Source: an uncultured Lachnospiraceae bacterium (GTDB taxonomy: Bacteria; Bacillota; Clostridia; Lachnospirales; Lachnospiraceae). From it: a stretch of 32,995 nt of DNA. Below are positions 1-7,516 of the stretch, piece after piece. The notes under the pieces were generated by a model that saw nothing but the letters and a program-made list of their open reading frames with translations, was not told the origin of the DNA and did no database searches. Every line of letters begins with the position of its first letter. The first letter of the stretch is position 1. The position numbers and the translations under genes are program-made. The stretch covers positions 1 through 32,995 of the forward strand of contig CAJUJP010000035.1 of NCBI GenBank assembly GCA_910586615.1, given 5' to 3'.

Positions 1-1
1 C

Positions 2-46
2 GGCAAAGCAGCGGCGAAAGGCATTGATGAATATCTGAGTAAATAA
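2..46 (+). CDS. C-terminal end of a gene cut by the window edge, possibly a GltD-type flavoprotein
   Basis: The first codons read GKAAAKGIDEYLSK followed by TAA, so a gene enters from the left and ends here. Only 14 residues are visible. A tail of the form G-x-x-A-A-x-x-I-D-x-Y-L is typical of pyridine-nucleotide-disulphide oxidoreductases of the glutamate synthase small-subunit type, where it ends the FAD domain. That assignment rests on a very short match and is an inference. A rho-independent terminator about 75 bases downstream agrees with a transcript ending here. Confidence 0.4.
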   Translation, partial: GKAAAKGIDEYLSK

Positions 47-121
47 AGGGCAGCAAAGGAATACAACCCGGCTGTCATAATAAAAAAGGTTTCAAAGCAT
101 ATTTGACATAAATGCGAATCA

Positions 122-155
122 TAAGAGAGTCTGTTGCATTGGCGGACTCTTTTAT
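122..155 (+). terminator. Rho-independent terminator after the first gene
   Basis: The arms AGAGTCTG and CGGACTCT (126-133 and 143-150, one T-G wobble) enclose a 9-base loop and are followed by TTTT. The arms extend outward by A-T pairs. It ends the transcript of the truncated first gene and isolates the Dabb gene. Confidence 0.75.
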
Positions 156-177
156 GATATAAGAAATTAAAGGAAAT

Positions 178-206
178 CTTAATAAATTACGTAGCAGTTT
201 ATTAAG
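178..206. repeat. Perfect 9-bp inverted repeat upstream of the Dabb gene
   Basis: CTTAATAAA at 178-186 and TTTATTAAG at 198-206 are exact reverse complements separated by 11 bases. The repeat lies 36 bases before the start codon and just upstream of the ribosome binding site, where an operator or an mRNA hairpin would sit. It has no T-run, so it is not a terminator. Confidence 0.45.
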
Positions 207-241
207 GAATCACATTTATAATAAAAAAGGAGAACAAAAGT

Positions 242-541
242 ATGGTAAATCATATTGTTATGTGGAACTTTAAGGCAGAGTTATCCGGGCAGGAGAAACA
301 GGAGGCGGCTTCCCGCATCAAGCGTGAACTGGAAGCGGTAAAGGAGCAGGTGCCGGGTGTTGTGTCGCTGTCAGTGGTGACAGATGGTCTTCCATCGGGC
401 AACAAGGACATCGGGCTGATTTCTGTATTCGAAAGTGTTGAAGCTCTGCACAATTATCAGGTGCATCCGGCACATGTGGCGGCAGGACAGTATGTGGGAT
501 CCGTGACAGAGGGAAGATGCTGTCTGGATTATGAAGCATAA
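242..541 (+). CDS. Dabb (stress-responsive alpha/beta-barrel) domain protein
   Basis: This 99-residue protein opens with MVNHIVMWNFK and contains the pattern expected of the Dabb family (PF07876): an N-terminal strand with His-x-V-x-x-(W/F)-x-(F/L)-K, a helix rich in Lys and Glu, a central V-P-G-V, and a late Y-x-x-H-P-x-H motif (LHNYQVHPAHV). The family forms small dimeric ferredoxin-like barrels. Most bacterial members have no defined substrate, so only the domain can be stated. The full family length is present. The start is set by an AGGAG at 228-232, nine bases before the ATG. It appears to be a single-gene unit between a terminator upstream and the weakly spaced MORN gene downstream. 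Confidence 0.85.
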   Translation: MVNHIVMWNFKAELSGQEKQEAASRIKRELEAVKEQVPGVVSLSVVTDGLPSGNKDIGLISVFESVEALHNYQVHPAHVAAGQYVGSVTEGRCCLDYEA

Positions 542-601
542 GAAAGATCGTCAGCGGCTTGTACGAAAGTGCATTCAGGATGAGAAAGGCAAGTGTGGCA
601 T

Positions 602-1807
602 ATGAATTTGATGGAACGGGACCAGCATACGGAAGAAAACGACTGGCGCGAAGACTTAAGATCCGGCCTGAAAGACGGAAAACGGGATGGGGAGCGTAAG
701 CCTGAAGATATGGCAGTGGAAGATCTGGATCACGAGGAGATGGAGGACGAAAATGAGGCAGGCGGTTTACAGGGATTGCTGCAGCATCCGCTCATGACAC
801 CGGTTCTGCTGGGAATCATCGTACTGCTCTTAGTCTGTATTATCGTGATGCTCTTTTTGACAGTGGGAAAAAGTAAAAATCAACCGGTTAATGGTGATCT
901 TCAGCAGAACATTACACAGTATGCACAGGAACAGAAGCAAAATGACTATGTGTCCGGGCTGTCAGGAGAAACGGTAACCATCGAAGACTCCGGGCAAAAG
1001 AAGGAAGATGAAGCAGAGCCTGTACAGAAGCAGGATATGGACAAGACCAAAACGGAATCCGATATCCCGCCTGTGTCGGCAGACGCAGATAAGAATGCCA
1101 TTGTGGTAGACGTGGAGGACGAGAGCGATGTGTCCTACAGCAAAGAGTACATTTTGAATGAAGCGCTGCCCTTTTTTGCAGATAATAATCAGGATGCAAT
1201 CTGGGATCTGGCACATCTGAAGCGGTATGTAAAGCTGTCGGAAGGATTGGAGAATACGGATCAGTATTACTATAACGGAGATGTGAACAGCGATGGAAAG
1301 CCCAACGGAAAAGGGATGGCCATTTATGAGAATAACAGTTATTACTACGGCGACTGGGTGAACGGCGTCAGAAGCGGCCAGGGTACCTGGTACCGGTTTT
1401 ATATCGGAAAGAAGAACAAGACGAACAGCATGGGCAAGTATATCGCCCACAGCTATGCCGGTGAGTGGAAAAATGACCTGCCCTGCGGTCAGGGTGCAGA
1501 ACACTATGAGGTGGATCAGTCCAGGCTTGAGGTACGGGAGAGAATCCTGCAGAACGTGGTAGGCAATTTTACGGACGGTCTGTATGACGGCGAGTTGTAC
1601 ATGAATACCGTGGACTACACAGGAAACGTTGAAGAGTGGAGCGGTTCTGCATCAAAAGGTGTGTTTACGCTGTGGCGTGATATGAGTGCGATCGGTGAGT
1701 GTTCTGTATGGCGGAAAAACGACGAACCGGATCTGTGTATTGATATTGATAAATCGGAAAATAAGAACCAGGGGATGCGGGAACTGCTTAAAACAGGAGC
1801 AAAGTGA
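602..1807 (+). CDS. Membrane-anchored MORN-repeat protein
   Basis: About 401 residues. A very acidic and basic N-terminal cytoplasmic stretch of some 65 residues is followed by one hydrophobic segment (about residues 66-88, PVLLGIIVLLLVCIIVMLFL) and a polar low-complexity linker. The C-terminal half carries MORN-like repeats: YYYNGDVNSDGKPNGKGMA, YYYGDWVNGVRSGQGTWY, YAGEWKNDLPCGQGAEHY and VGNFTDGLYDGELYM. The topology suggests an extracytoplasmic repeat domain held by a single signal anchor. MORN repeats often bind membranes or act as scaffolds, but no function is assigned. The start is uncertain: GTG at 593 lies only 3 bases after AAAGG (585-589), and ATG at 602 lies 12 bases after it. I use the ATG. 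A strong terminator follows at 1881. Confidence 0.75.
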   Translation: MNLMERDQHTEENDWREDLRSGLKDGKRDGERKPEDMAVEDLDHEEMEDENEAGGLQGLLQHPLMTPVLLGIIVLLLVCIIVMLFLTVGKSKNQPVNGDLQQNITQYAQEQKQNDYVSGLSGETVTIEDSGQKKEDEAEPVQKQDMDKTKTESDIPPVSADADKNAIVVDVEDESDVSYSKEYILNEALPFFADNNQDAIWDLAHLKRYVKLSEGLENTDQYYYNGDVNSDGKPNGKGMAIYENNSYYYGDWVNGVRSGQGTWYRFYIGKKNKTNSMGKYIAHSYAGEWKNDLPCGQGAEHYEVDQSRLEVRERILQNVVGNFTDGLYDGELYMNTVDYTGNVEEWSGSASKGVFTLWRDMSAIGECSVWRKNDEPDLCIDIDKSENKNQGMRELLKTGAK

Positions 1808-1880
1808 GTAAATTTCTCTTTTAAGTGAGGTCTTTGGGTAAGAAAAACTGACAGAAAAGCGAATTATATTTTTAACATTT

Positions 1881-1914
1881 AAAATGGGATATCCGGGTTG
1901 GGGTATCCCGTTTT
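1881..1914 (+). terminator. Strong, probably bidirectional terminator
   Basis: A 14-bp stem pairs 1881-1894 with 1901-1914 around a 6-base loop, with two T-G wobbles. It begins with AAAA and ends with TTTT, so it can work on both strands. It closes the MORN gene. Confidence 0.85.
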
Positions 1915-1999
1915 AAAATGCATTGATCGGTGTGAAACCTGGCGGCGTGTGAATTGCAGCTGTTGAATTGTGCAGGTCATACCACATACAGGAAAAGGG

Positions 2000-2028
2000 T
2001 TGCAATTCGTGCAAAATGATTATAAAAT
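2000..2028 (+). promoter_or_regulatory. Sigma-A type promoter for the zinc-ribbon gene / rlmH pair
   Basis: TTGCAA (2000-2005) and TAAAAT (2023-2028) are separated by exactly 17 bases. Transcription would begin near 2035, about 55 bases before the ATG at 2091. This also argues against any start codon upstream of the promoter. Confidence 0.55.
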
Positions 2029-2090
2029 ATAGCTGTGTGGTGGAATTTTTAGGCAGTTTTTTGACATGTACGATAAAGGAGTGTGACATT

Positions 2091-2783
2091 ATGCCTTGGT
2101 GTCCGGTTTGTAAGAACGAGTACAGGGAGGGAATCCAACTCTGTGCAGAATGTAAGGTTGAACTGGTGGATCAACTGGAAGACGAAAGCGTAGAAAGCGG
2201 TGAATCCGAAGTTCAGGAGAAGATAGCACGGATGCAGGCCATGCTTGCGGCACAGCAGACGGATGCAGAGGAGGAACCGGCAAGGCCGGAGCCGGTACAT
2301 GTTTATCAGAACAGTGCGGCAAGGGCACAGGATAACCGGAGTTCAGCGTACACACTTCTGATTGTAGGCATTGTCGGCTTTATCATTGTGCTACTTGTGT
2401 TTGTCGGTATTATTCCGGTCTATCGCAGCGGCAGCATTAACAGATATCTTGTATGCGGCGTCATGGGAGCCATGTTTGTACTCTTTATCGTGTTTGGCTT
2501 CGTGTCCATGCGTAATTCCAAGATACTTCTTATCAAGGCAAAATCAGAGGATTCTCTGATGGGTGAGATGACGAAATGGTGTCAAGCGAACCTGAGTGCG
2601 GAGGGGATTGATGCAGAATTGTTCCCGGAGGATGCCGGAGAGGGAATGGCCGAAGAACAGAAGTATTTCAGGCGGACGGATAAGATGAAGGCAATCATAA
2701 GCGATAAATTTATGAATCTGGATGAGGCGCTTCTGGAACATTTTGTGGACGAGTATTATCAGGGATTGTTTGAAAAAAGATGA
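2091..2783 (+). CDS. Zinc-ribbon membrane protein, function unknown
   Basis: 230 residues starting MPWCPVCKNEY. The N-terminus has two Cys pairs (C-P-V-C at residues 4-7 and C-A-E-C about 18-21), a small treble-clef zinc ribbon. An acidic linker leads to two hydrophobic segments (TLLIVGIVGFIIVLLVFVGI and YLVCGVMGAMFVLFIVFGFV), then an amphipathic C-terminal tail. The ATG at 2091 is chosen because an AAAGGAG lies about 9 bases upstream. The frame stays open 41 codons further up, but through the promoter and without a ribosome binding site. The stop overlaps the rlmH start as ATGA, so the two are translationally coupled. Proteins of this plan are common in Lachnospiraceae, and no function is known to me. 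Confidence 0.75.
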   Translation: MPWCPVCKNEYREGIQLCAECKVELVDQLEDESVESGESEVQEKIARMQAMLAAQQTDAEEEPARPEPVHVYQNSAARAQDNRSSAYTLLIVGIVGFIIVLLVFVGIIPVYRSGSINRYLVCGVMGAMFVLFIVFGFVSMRNSKILLIKAKSEDSLMGEMTKWCQANLSAEGIDAELFPEDAGEGMAEEQKYFRRTDKMKAIISDKFMNLDEALLEHFVDEYYQGLFEKR

Positions 2784-3259
2784 AGATAACAGTAATTGCG
2801 GTGGGTAAGATCAAGGAGAAATTTTACAGAGAGGCTGTGGCGGAATTTGAGAAAAGGCTTGGCCGCTACTGTAAACTGGAAATTATACAGGTGGAGGATG
2901 AAAAGACGCCGGATAAAGCGGGCATGGCTATGGAGACAGAAATTAAGCGCAAAGAGGCGGAGCGTATCCTGAAACATATCAGGGAAGATTCCTGTGTTAT
3001 AACATTGGAGATCAAGGGTCGAATGTATGATTCCGAAGGATTTGCGGGAGAGATTGCAAGGCTTGCAACGAGGGGAACCAGCCATATTCAGTTTATCATA
3101 GGCGGTTCTCTTGGACTGCATGAGGAAGTATGTAAGAGAGCTGACCTGGCGGTCAGCTTTTCTCAAATGACTTTTCCCCATCAGATGATGCGGGTGATTC
3201 TGCTGGAACAGGTTTACCGGGCTTACCGGATCATAAACGGGGAACCGTATCATAAGTAA
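2780..3259 (+). CDS. rlmH: 23S rRNA (pseudouridine-1915-N3)-methyltransferase RlmH
   Basis: 159 residues, the normal family length. RlmH is a SPOUT methyltransferase that uses S-adenosylmethionine to methylate pseudouridine 1915 in helix 69 of 23S rRNA, acting on assembled 70S ribosomes. Visible hallmarks are the start MKITVIAVGKIKEKF, the knot motif FIIGGSLGL, and the C-terminal signature FPHQMMRVILLEQVYRAYRI ending in GEPYHK. It overlaps the upstream zinc-ribbon gene by four bases. Its last 20 bases plus the next six are repeated 1.2 kb downstream, beyond the Rpn gene. The 3' end of rlmH is the integration site of SCC elements in staphylococci, which makes this duplication notable. Confidence 0.97.
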   Translation: MKITVIAVGKIKEKFYREAVAEFEKRLGRYCKLEIIQVEDEKTPDKAGMAMETEIKRKEAERILKHIREDSCVITLEIKGRMYDSEGFAGEIARLATRGTSHIQFIIGGSLGLHEEVCKRADLAVSFSQMTFPHQMMRVILLEQVYRAYRIINGEPYHK

Positions 3260-3265
3260 GGGCGA
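3240..3265 (+). repeat. Left copy of a 26-bp direct repeat: rlmH 3' end (att-like)
   Basis: The repeat covers the codons for G-E-P-Y-H-K, the stop codon and six bases beyond. It matches 4465-4490 at 25 of 26 positions, with one T-to-C change. An internal 7-bp inverted repeat, GCGAAAA (3262-3268) against TTTTCGC (4442-4448), lies just inside the two copies. Confidence 0.85.
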
Positions 3266-3432
3266 AAAGGCAGACTGTTATAAGTTATTGCAAAAAATTA
3301 GGGCTTAGGGATTGGCTGTTGCGTGTCTGTGGAATGTTACCAGAATAAACTGGTTATTTTAAAAGACTGAAAATAAAGTATCCTGTTCGTATGAAATATG
3401 ATAAAATACGAGTAAAAGCAGGAGGTGAGGCC

Positions 3433-4380
3433 ATGAATTCAGATACTACCATAGTGAAAAATATCCGTGTGGCTGATGAGAAAGCCAGTTATGATGCGGC
3501 CTGCAAACGGCTGCTTTCGGAAAAGATTATTCTGGCATGGATTATGAAGAATTGCCTGGAAGAATACCGTGACTGTGATGTGGAAGAGATTGCGGAAAAA
3601 TATATTGAAGGTACACCGCAGGTGGGAGAAGTGGCAGTTGCCCCGGATGAATCCAATCGTGTTTCTATGATACAGGGGGCCGGAAACGAGGATACTTCTC
3701 TGACGGAGGGAACCGTTACCTATGATATCCGCTTTCTTGCGACAGCTCCTGTATCCGGAGAATTGATTCGTTTAATTATCAATCTGGAAGCTCAAAATGA
3801 TTTTTATCCAGGTTATCCGCTGATAAAGAGGGGAATCTATTATTGCAGCCGGATGATTTCTGCCCAATATGGAACAGAGTTTACAAATTCCCACTATGAG
3901 AATATCAAAAAAGTATACAGCATATGGATTTGCATGAATCCGCCAAAGAGCCGTGAAAACAGCATTACCCGTTATTATATTACGGAAGAAAATCTGGTGG
4001 GCAGTGTAAAGGAACGAAAAGCGGATTATGATTTGATGGCGGCTGTTATGATTTGTCTTGGGAAAGAGGGAGATTCGGGTATTGATTTATTGAAACTGTT
4101 GAATGTGCTTCTGTCCACGGAAACAGGTTCACAGGACAAGTGCCAAATATTGGAGGAAGATTTTCATATCAGAATGACTCAGACATTGGAAAGTGAGGTG
4201 TCGCTTATGTGTAATTTAAGTAAGGGTGTGGAAGAGAAAGGAATTGAAAAGGGAAGACAGGAAGGAATAATAGCTATGGTATCAGCATTAAAGGATTTAC
4301 AAATTGCAGACAGCATTATTCTGAATAAAATCCAGGAAAAGTTTCATTTGGCGGAAGAAACAGCAAAAATGTATTTGTAA
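3433..4380 (+). CDS. Rpn-family PD-(D/E)XK nuclease / putative transposase-like protein
   Basis: 315 residues. The family (recombination-promoting nuclease, often annotated as PD-(D/E)XK nuclease family transposase) contains DNA endonucleases. The core is seen as VTYDIRF (Asp98) followed by LIINLEAQNDFYPGYPLIKR (Glu119, Gln121), then RGIYYCSRMIS, the usual order of the catalytic strand and helix. The C-terminus has the family's charged E-K-G-I-E-K-G-R-Q-E-G repeat-like stretch. The start is fixed by AGGAGGTGAGG eight bases before ATG 3433, although the frame is open 14 codons higher. The gene sits alone between two copies of the rlmH 3' end and has its own terminator. An internal in-frame ATG at 4207 has a good ribosome binding site. 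Confidence 0.85.
   Translation: MNSDTTIVKNIRVADEKASYDAACKRLLSEKIILAWIMKNCLEEYRDCDVEEIAEKYIEGTPQVGEVAVAPDESNRVSMIQGAGNEDTSLTEGTVTYDIRFLATAPVSGELIRLIINLEAQNDFYPGYPLIKRGIYYCSRMISAQYGTEFTNSHYENIKKVYSIWICMNPPKSRENSITRYYITEENLVGSVKERKADYDLMAAVMICLGKEGDSGIDLLKLLNVLLSTETGSQDKCQILEEDFHIRMTQTLESEVSLMCNLSKGVEEKGIEKGRQEGIIAMVSALKDLQIADSIILNKIQEKFHLAEETAKMYL
4207..4380 (+). CDS. Candidate internal start product of the Rpn gene (possible intragenic antitoxin)
   Basis: An in-frame ATG at 4207 lies 8 bases after GAGG (4195-4198), a spacing as good as that of normal genes here. Translation would give the last 57 residues (MCNLSKGVEEKGIEKGRQEG onward). Published work on enterobacterial Rpn genes describes a full-length toxic nuclease and a short protein from an internal start that blocks it. 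The same arrangement is inferred here, but expression is not shown by sequence alone. Confidence 0.4.
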   Translation: MCNLSKGVEEKGIEKGRQEGIIAMVSALKDLQIADSIILNKIQEKFHLAEETAKMYL

Positions 4381-4387
4381 GTATAAC

Positions 4388-4420
4388 AGGCAGAGCATTT
4401 ACAGGTGCTCTGCCTTATTT
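4388..4420 (+). terminator. Terminator after the Rpn gene
   Basis: A perfect 10-bp stem, AGGCAGAGCA at 4388-4397 with TGCTCTGCCT at 4406-4415, has an 8-base loop and is followed by TATTT. The T-run is short. It begins eight bases after the Rpn stop codon. Confidence 0.7.
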
Positions 4421-4464
4421 GACAGAATGATATAGAGCTAATTTTCGCACTCAGGTATGTTACT

Positions 4465-4490
4465 GGGAACCGTATCACAAGTAAGGGCGA
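4465..4490 (+). repeat. Right copy of the rlmH 3'-end direct repeat
   Basis: Twenty-five of 26 bases match 3240-3265, including the codons for G-E-P-Y-H-K and the stop, but no rlmH reading frame precedes it. Upstream sequence diverges at once. The two copies bracket 1199 bases holding only the Rpn gene and its terminator. This is what insertion into the rlmH 3' end with regeneration of that end would leave. Confidence 0.85.
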
Positions 4491-4575
4491 CGTTTTGAGG
4501 AAAGCCAAGGCGTATTAAGGGTTTCAATATGTATATAGTGCAGAGATAAATAATGCAGGAGCGGCAGAAAAAAGT

Positions 4576-4798
4576 ATGAAAACCTTATATGTATCTGATT
4601 TGGACGGAACCTTGTTAAGAAACAACGAGAGGACTTCAAATTTTACAAACAGTGTGATAAATGATTTAACCAGACGAGGGATAATTTTTTCCTATGCAAC
4701 TGCCGGTCTTTGATAACTGCTAAAAAAGCGATCAGAGGAATTCACTGTAACTGTCAATGTTTTACGGTATAAGTCATGAAATCTCTTTCACAAACATA
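4576..4798 (+). pseudogene. Remnant of a Cof-type HAD-superfamily hydrolase gene
   Basis: From ATG 4576 the frame reads MKTLYVSDLDGTLL and so on to a TGA at 4711. This is the N-terminus of a HAD phosphatase with the nucleophile motif D-L-D-G-T and the usual FSYATA segment. After the stop, another frame continues as ITAKKAIRGI, which matches the helix that normally follows in Cof-type enzymes, so a frameshift and stops broke the gene. The remaining four-fifths of the enzyme is missing, because yqfC begins about 100 bases later. It is non-functional. It may have been truncated in the same event that placed the Rpn unit next door. Confidence 0.75.
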
Positions 4799-4807
4799 TA
4801 GTGAACC

Positions 4808-5107
4808 ATGAGAAGAAATCATAAAAAGCTGCCGATACAAGCCTTATCCAATTCCAAGGAACTGATCGTGGAATCCTTAAAGCTCCCGAAAGACACGATG
4901 CTGGGGGCGGCGATCGTGACGATCACGGGAAACCGGGAGGCATTTATAGAAAATTATAAGGGAATATTGGAGTATACCACGGAGTCTATCGTACTGCAGG
5001 GCAAGAACTGTAAAATCTGCTTTGAGGGTAAAAGACTGTCCATTGATTATTATACCAATGAAGACATGAAAATAAGCGGCAGTATCGACACTGTCCGATA
5101 TGTTTGA
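4808..5107 (+). CDS. yqfC: Sporulation protein YqfC (YabP/YqfC family)
   Basis: 99 residues, close to the usual length. The family is expressed in the mother cell under sigma E in Bacillus, and its biochemical role is unclear. Recognisable features are ESLKLPKDTMLGAAIVTITG, ENYKGILEYT, and the ending SIDYYTNEDMKISGSIDTVRY. The gene stands directly before yqfD, as in other Firmicutes. I see no ribosome binding site before the ATG at 4808. The upstream sequence is the decayed HAD gene, so the normal leader may have been lost or replaced. Confidence 0.88.
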   Translation: MRRNHKKLPIQALSNSKELIVESLKLPKDTMLGAAIVTITGNREAFIENYKGILEYTTESIVLQGKNCKICFEGKRLSIDYYTNEDMKISGSIDTVRYV

Positions 5108-5122
5108 TGGAGATGGGAAAGG

Positions 5123-6442
5123 ATGCTTCACTGGGTACAATATATCAAGGGTTATGTGACCATCAAAGTATGGGGTTACTCTACGGAAAGATTGCTGAAT
5201 CTGTGCGGAAACCATGATATTCTCGTTTGGGATATCGTCGGCCATGGCGGTTATACAACGATGAATATCAGCGTGCAGGGCTTTTTTGCATTGAAACCGC
5301 TTCTTAAGAAGACCGGAACCAGGGCATCTGTTCTGAAAAGATATGGACTGCCTTTTTTTGTGTCTAAAATGGGGAGGCGCAAGATTTTTGTCGCAGGTTT
5401 TGCGTGCTGTATGCTTTTCTGGATGCTGATGGCGGGATTCATCTGGAATATTAAGATCGAAGGAAATTATGTACTGACCGACGACGTCCTGCTGGATTAT
5501 CTGGAGGAAAACAATGTCCGCGTTTCCATGAAAAAGAGCCGGCTGCAGATTGAAGCGCTGGAAAAATCCCTGAGAGAAGATTTCGATGTAATTACATGGA
5601 CGTCTGTGCAGGTCAAGGGGACCACACTGATCATTTATATAAAAGAAAACGAAATGCCGGATTATGACCAAAACGGTCAACCAGAAGACGGGGAGCATGA
5701 AGAGGCACAGCAGGCAGAAGGCATGGATCTGATCGCCGCACGGTCAGGAACGGTATCTTATATCATTACCCGCAGCGGTGTGCCTCAGGTGGCGCTGGGA
5801 GATACGGTGGAAAAAGGTGACGTACTGGTAAGCGGTGCAGTGCCGGTCTATAATGAGGACACTACAGTGCGGAAATATCAGTTTGTGGAGTCTGATGCGG
5901 ATATCAGGATACGTTATACGGAATCAGTTTCCGTGAAAAAGGATATTCTATACGAGGAGAAGATTTATTCCGGCCGGCAGAAAAAAATGATCATGTTCGG
6001 GATCAGGGACAAAGAATGGAATCTGAAACTCGGAAAGATTCCCTATGAGGAATATGATGTCAGCGGGGAGAAGAAGCAGGTAAAACTGCTGGACCGTCTC
6101 TATCTGCCGGTCTTTTACGGCGGGAAAACAGTTCAGGAGTATGAAATGGTGCGCCAGAAGCATACTGTGGATGAGATGAATGTGATGATGCAGGAAGAGT
6201 GGCAGAAAATAATGTCAACTTTAGATGAAAAAGGGGTACAAATTACTCAAAAAAATGTTACAATAAAAAAGAATGATAAAGACTGGGTATTGAATGCAAG
6301 GATGCAGTTAGAGGAAGCGGCGGTTGAACTTGTGCCTACGAGCACGGAGCCGGTGGGCGGTGAGGAAGACCCGTTGGAGGACGGTGCGCCCCAGGACAAT
6401 GGCACGGAGGAGAGCAATGCTTCGGAAGCTGATTCGGAATAA
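5123..6442 (+). CDS. yqfD: Sporulation protein YqfD
   Basis: 439 residues, somewhat longer than the Bacillus protein because of an acidic C-terminal tail. An N-terminal domain (about 1-85, MLHWVQYIKGYVTIKVWGYS) is followed by one transmembrane segment (about 88-108) and a long extracytoplasmic part including the pattern IYIKENEMP and the AARSGTVSYIITRSGVPQVA region, where assembly-like beta structure is expected. YqfD takes part in sporulation at stage IV in Bacillus. The ATG at 5123 follows GGAG (5109-5112) and lies 15 bases after the yqfC stop, so the two are cotranscribed. Confidence 0.92.
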   Translation: MLHWVQYIKGYVTIKVWGYSTERLLNLCGNHDILVWDIVGHGGYTTMNISVQGFFALKPLLKKTGTRASVLKRYGLPFFVSKMGRRKIFVAGFACCMLFWMLMAGFIWNIKIEGNYVLTDDVLLDYLEENNVRVSMKKSRLQIEALEKSLREDFDVITWTSVQVKGTTLIIYIKENEMPDYDQNGQPEDGEHEEAQQAEGMDLIAARSGTVSYIITRSGVPQVALGDTVEKGDVLVSGAVPVYNEDTTVRKYQFVESDADIRIRYTESVSVKKDILYEEKIYSGRQKKMIMFGIRDKEWNLKLGKIPYEEYDVSGEKKQVKLLDRLYLPVFYGGKTVQEYEMVRQKHTVDEMNVMMQEEWQKIMSTLDEKGVQITQKNVTIKKNDKDWVLNARMQLEEAAVELVPTSTEPVGGEEDPLEDGAPQDNGTEESNASEADSE

Positions 6443-6502
6443 GGCAGGCTGCTGAATTTATCAGACCGGTCTGCAACGGATAGAGAGGCATCAGACAGAT
6501 AC

Positions 6503-7516
6503 ATGGGAGAATTTACAGTCAGCATAGACGCGTCCGTGGAACACATGCGGAACCTGTTTGGAGAACGGGACGCGTATATCAGAAAAATTGAGGACGATCT
6601 GGGCGTTATGATCGTAAACCGTGACGGTGCGGTGAAGATCAGCGGCGGGCGGGATGCGGTCATGAAAGCGTCCCATGTGGTGAGGGAACTGCTCACTCTG
6701 TCTGAGAGAGGTAACACTCTGGAGGAACAAAACGTGAATTATGCAATAGAGATGGAACACGAGAGTGATAAAGACGTTCTGTTGGAGATAGACAGCGACT
6801 GCATCTGCCATACGATTACCGGCAAACCGATCAAACCGAAGACTCTGGGTCAGAAGCAGTATGTAGACGCTATCAGGGACCGGATGATCGTGTTCGGCAT
6901 CGGGCCGGCGGGAACGGGAAAGACATATCTTGCCATGGCTATGGCCATCACGGCTTTTAAAAATAACGAGGTGAGTCGTATCATTCTCACAAGGCCGGCT
7001 ATAGAGGCGGGGGAGAAGCTGGGCTTTCTGCCCGGAGATCTGCAGAGTAAGGTGGATCCGTATCTGAGGCCGCTTTACGACGCTTTATATCAGATCATGG
7101 GAGCGGAGAGTTTTGCCAGAAACATGGAGAAGGGACTGATCGAGGTGGCGCCTCTTGCCTATATGAGAGGGCGGACACTGGACAATGCGTACATTATTCT
7201 GGACGAGGCTCAGAACACCACACCGGCACAGATGAAGATGTTTCTGACCAGAATCGGTTTCGGCTCCAAGGTAGTGGTGACAGGTGATGCTTCGCAGAAG
7301 GATTTGTCGCCGGATACGAAATCGGGGCTTGACATAGCAATGAAAGTGCTGTCAAGAATCGACGATATCGCTTTTTGTAAATTGACGAGCAAGGATGTGG
7401 TACGGCATCCCCTTGTTCAGAAGATCGTCAGAGCCTATGACGATTATGAGTCAAAAGAGAGTAAACGCAGAGAATCAAAACAGAGAAACAGGAATTACGA
7501 ACGTGGAAAAAAATAA
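6503..7516 (+). CDS. phoH: PhoH-family ATPase
   Basis: 337 residues, normal for PhoH/YbeZ. An N-terminal KH-like part (about 1-75) precedes the P-loop ATPase domain. Walker A is GPAGTGKT (134-141), Walker B is IILDEAQN (231-238), and the motif FLTRIGFGSKVVVTGD (247-262) follows. PhoH proteins are RNA-linked ATPases that work with the RNase YbeY in rRNA maturation and stress, which fits ybeY two genes downstream. The tail is strongly basic (RRESKQRNRNYERGKK). The best ribosome binding site (GAGAGG, 6483-6488) is 14 bases from the ATG, longer than ideal. Confidence 0.93.
   Translation: MGEFTVSIDASVEHMRNLFGERDAYIRKIEDDLGVMIVNRDGAVKISGGRDAVMKASHVVRELLTLSERGNTLEEQNVNYAIEMEHESDKDVLLEIDSDCICHTITGKPIKPKTLGQKQYVDAIRDRMIVFGIGPAGTGKTYLAMAMAITAFKNNEVSRIILTRPAIEAGEKLGFLPGDLQSKVDPYLRPLYDALYQIMGAESFARNMEKGLIEVAPLAYMRGRTLDNAYIILDEAQNTTPAQMKMFLTRIGFGSKVVVTGDASQKDLSPDTKSGLDIAMKVLSRIDDIAFCKLTSKDVVRHPLVQKIVRAYDDYESKESKRRESKQRNRNYERGKK

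Noticed and set aside
3391..3432. Earlier start of the Rpn gene
   Set aside because: No ribosome binding site precedes 3391, while ATG 3433 follows a near-perfect AGGAGGTG.
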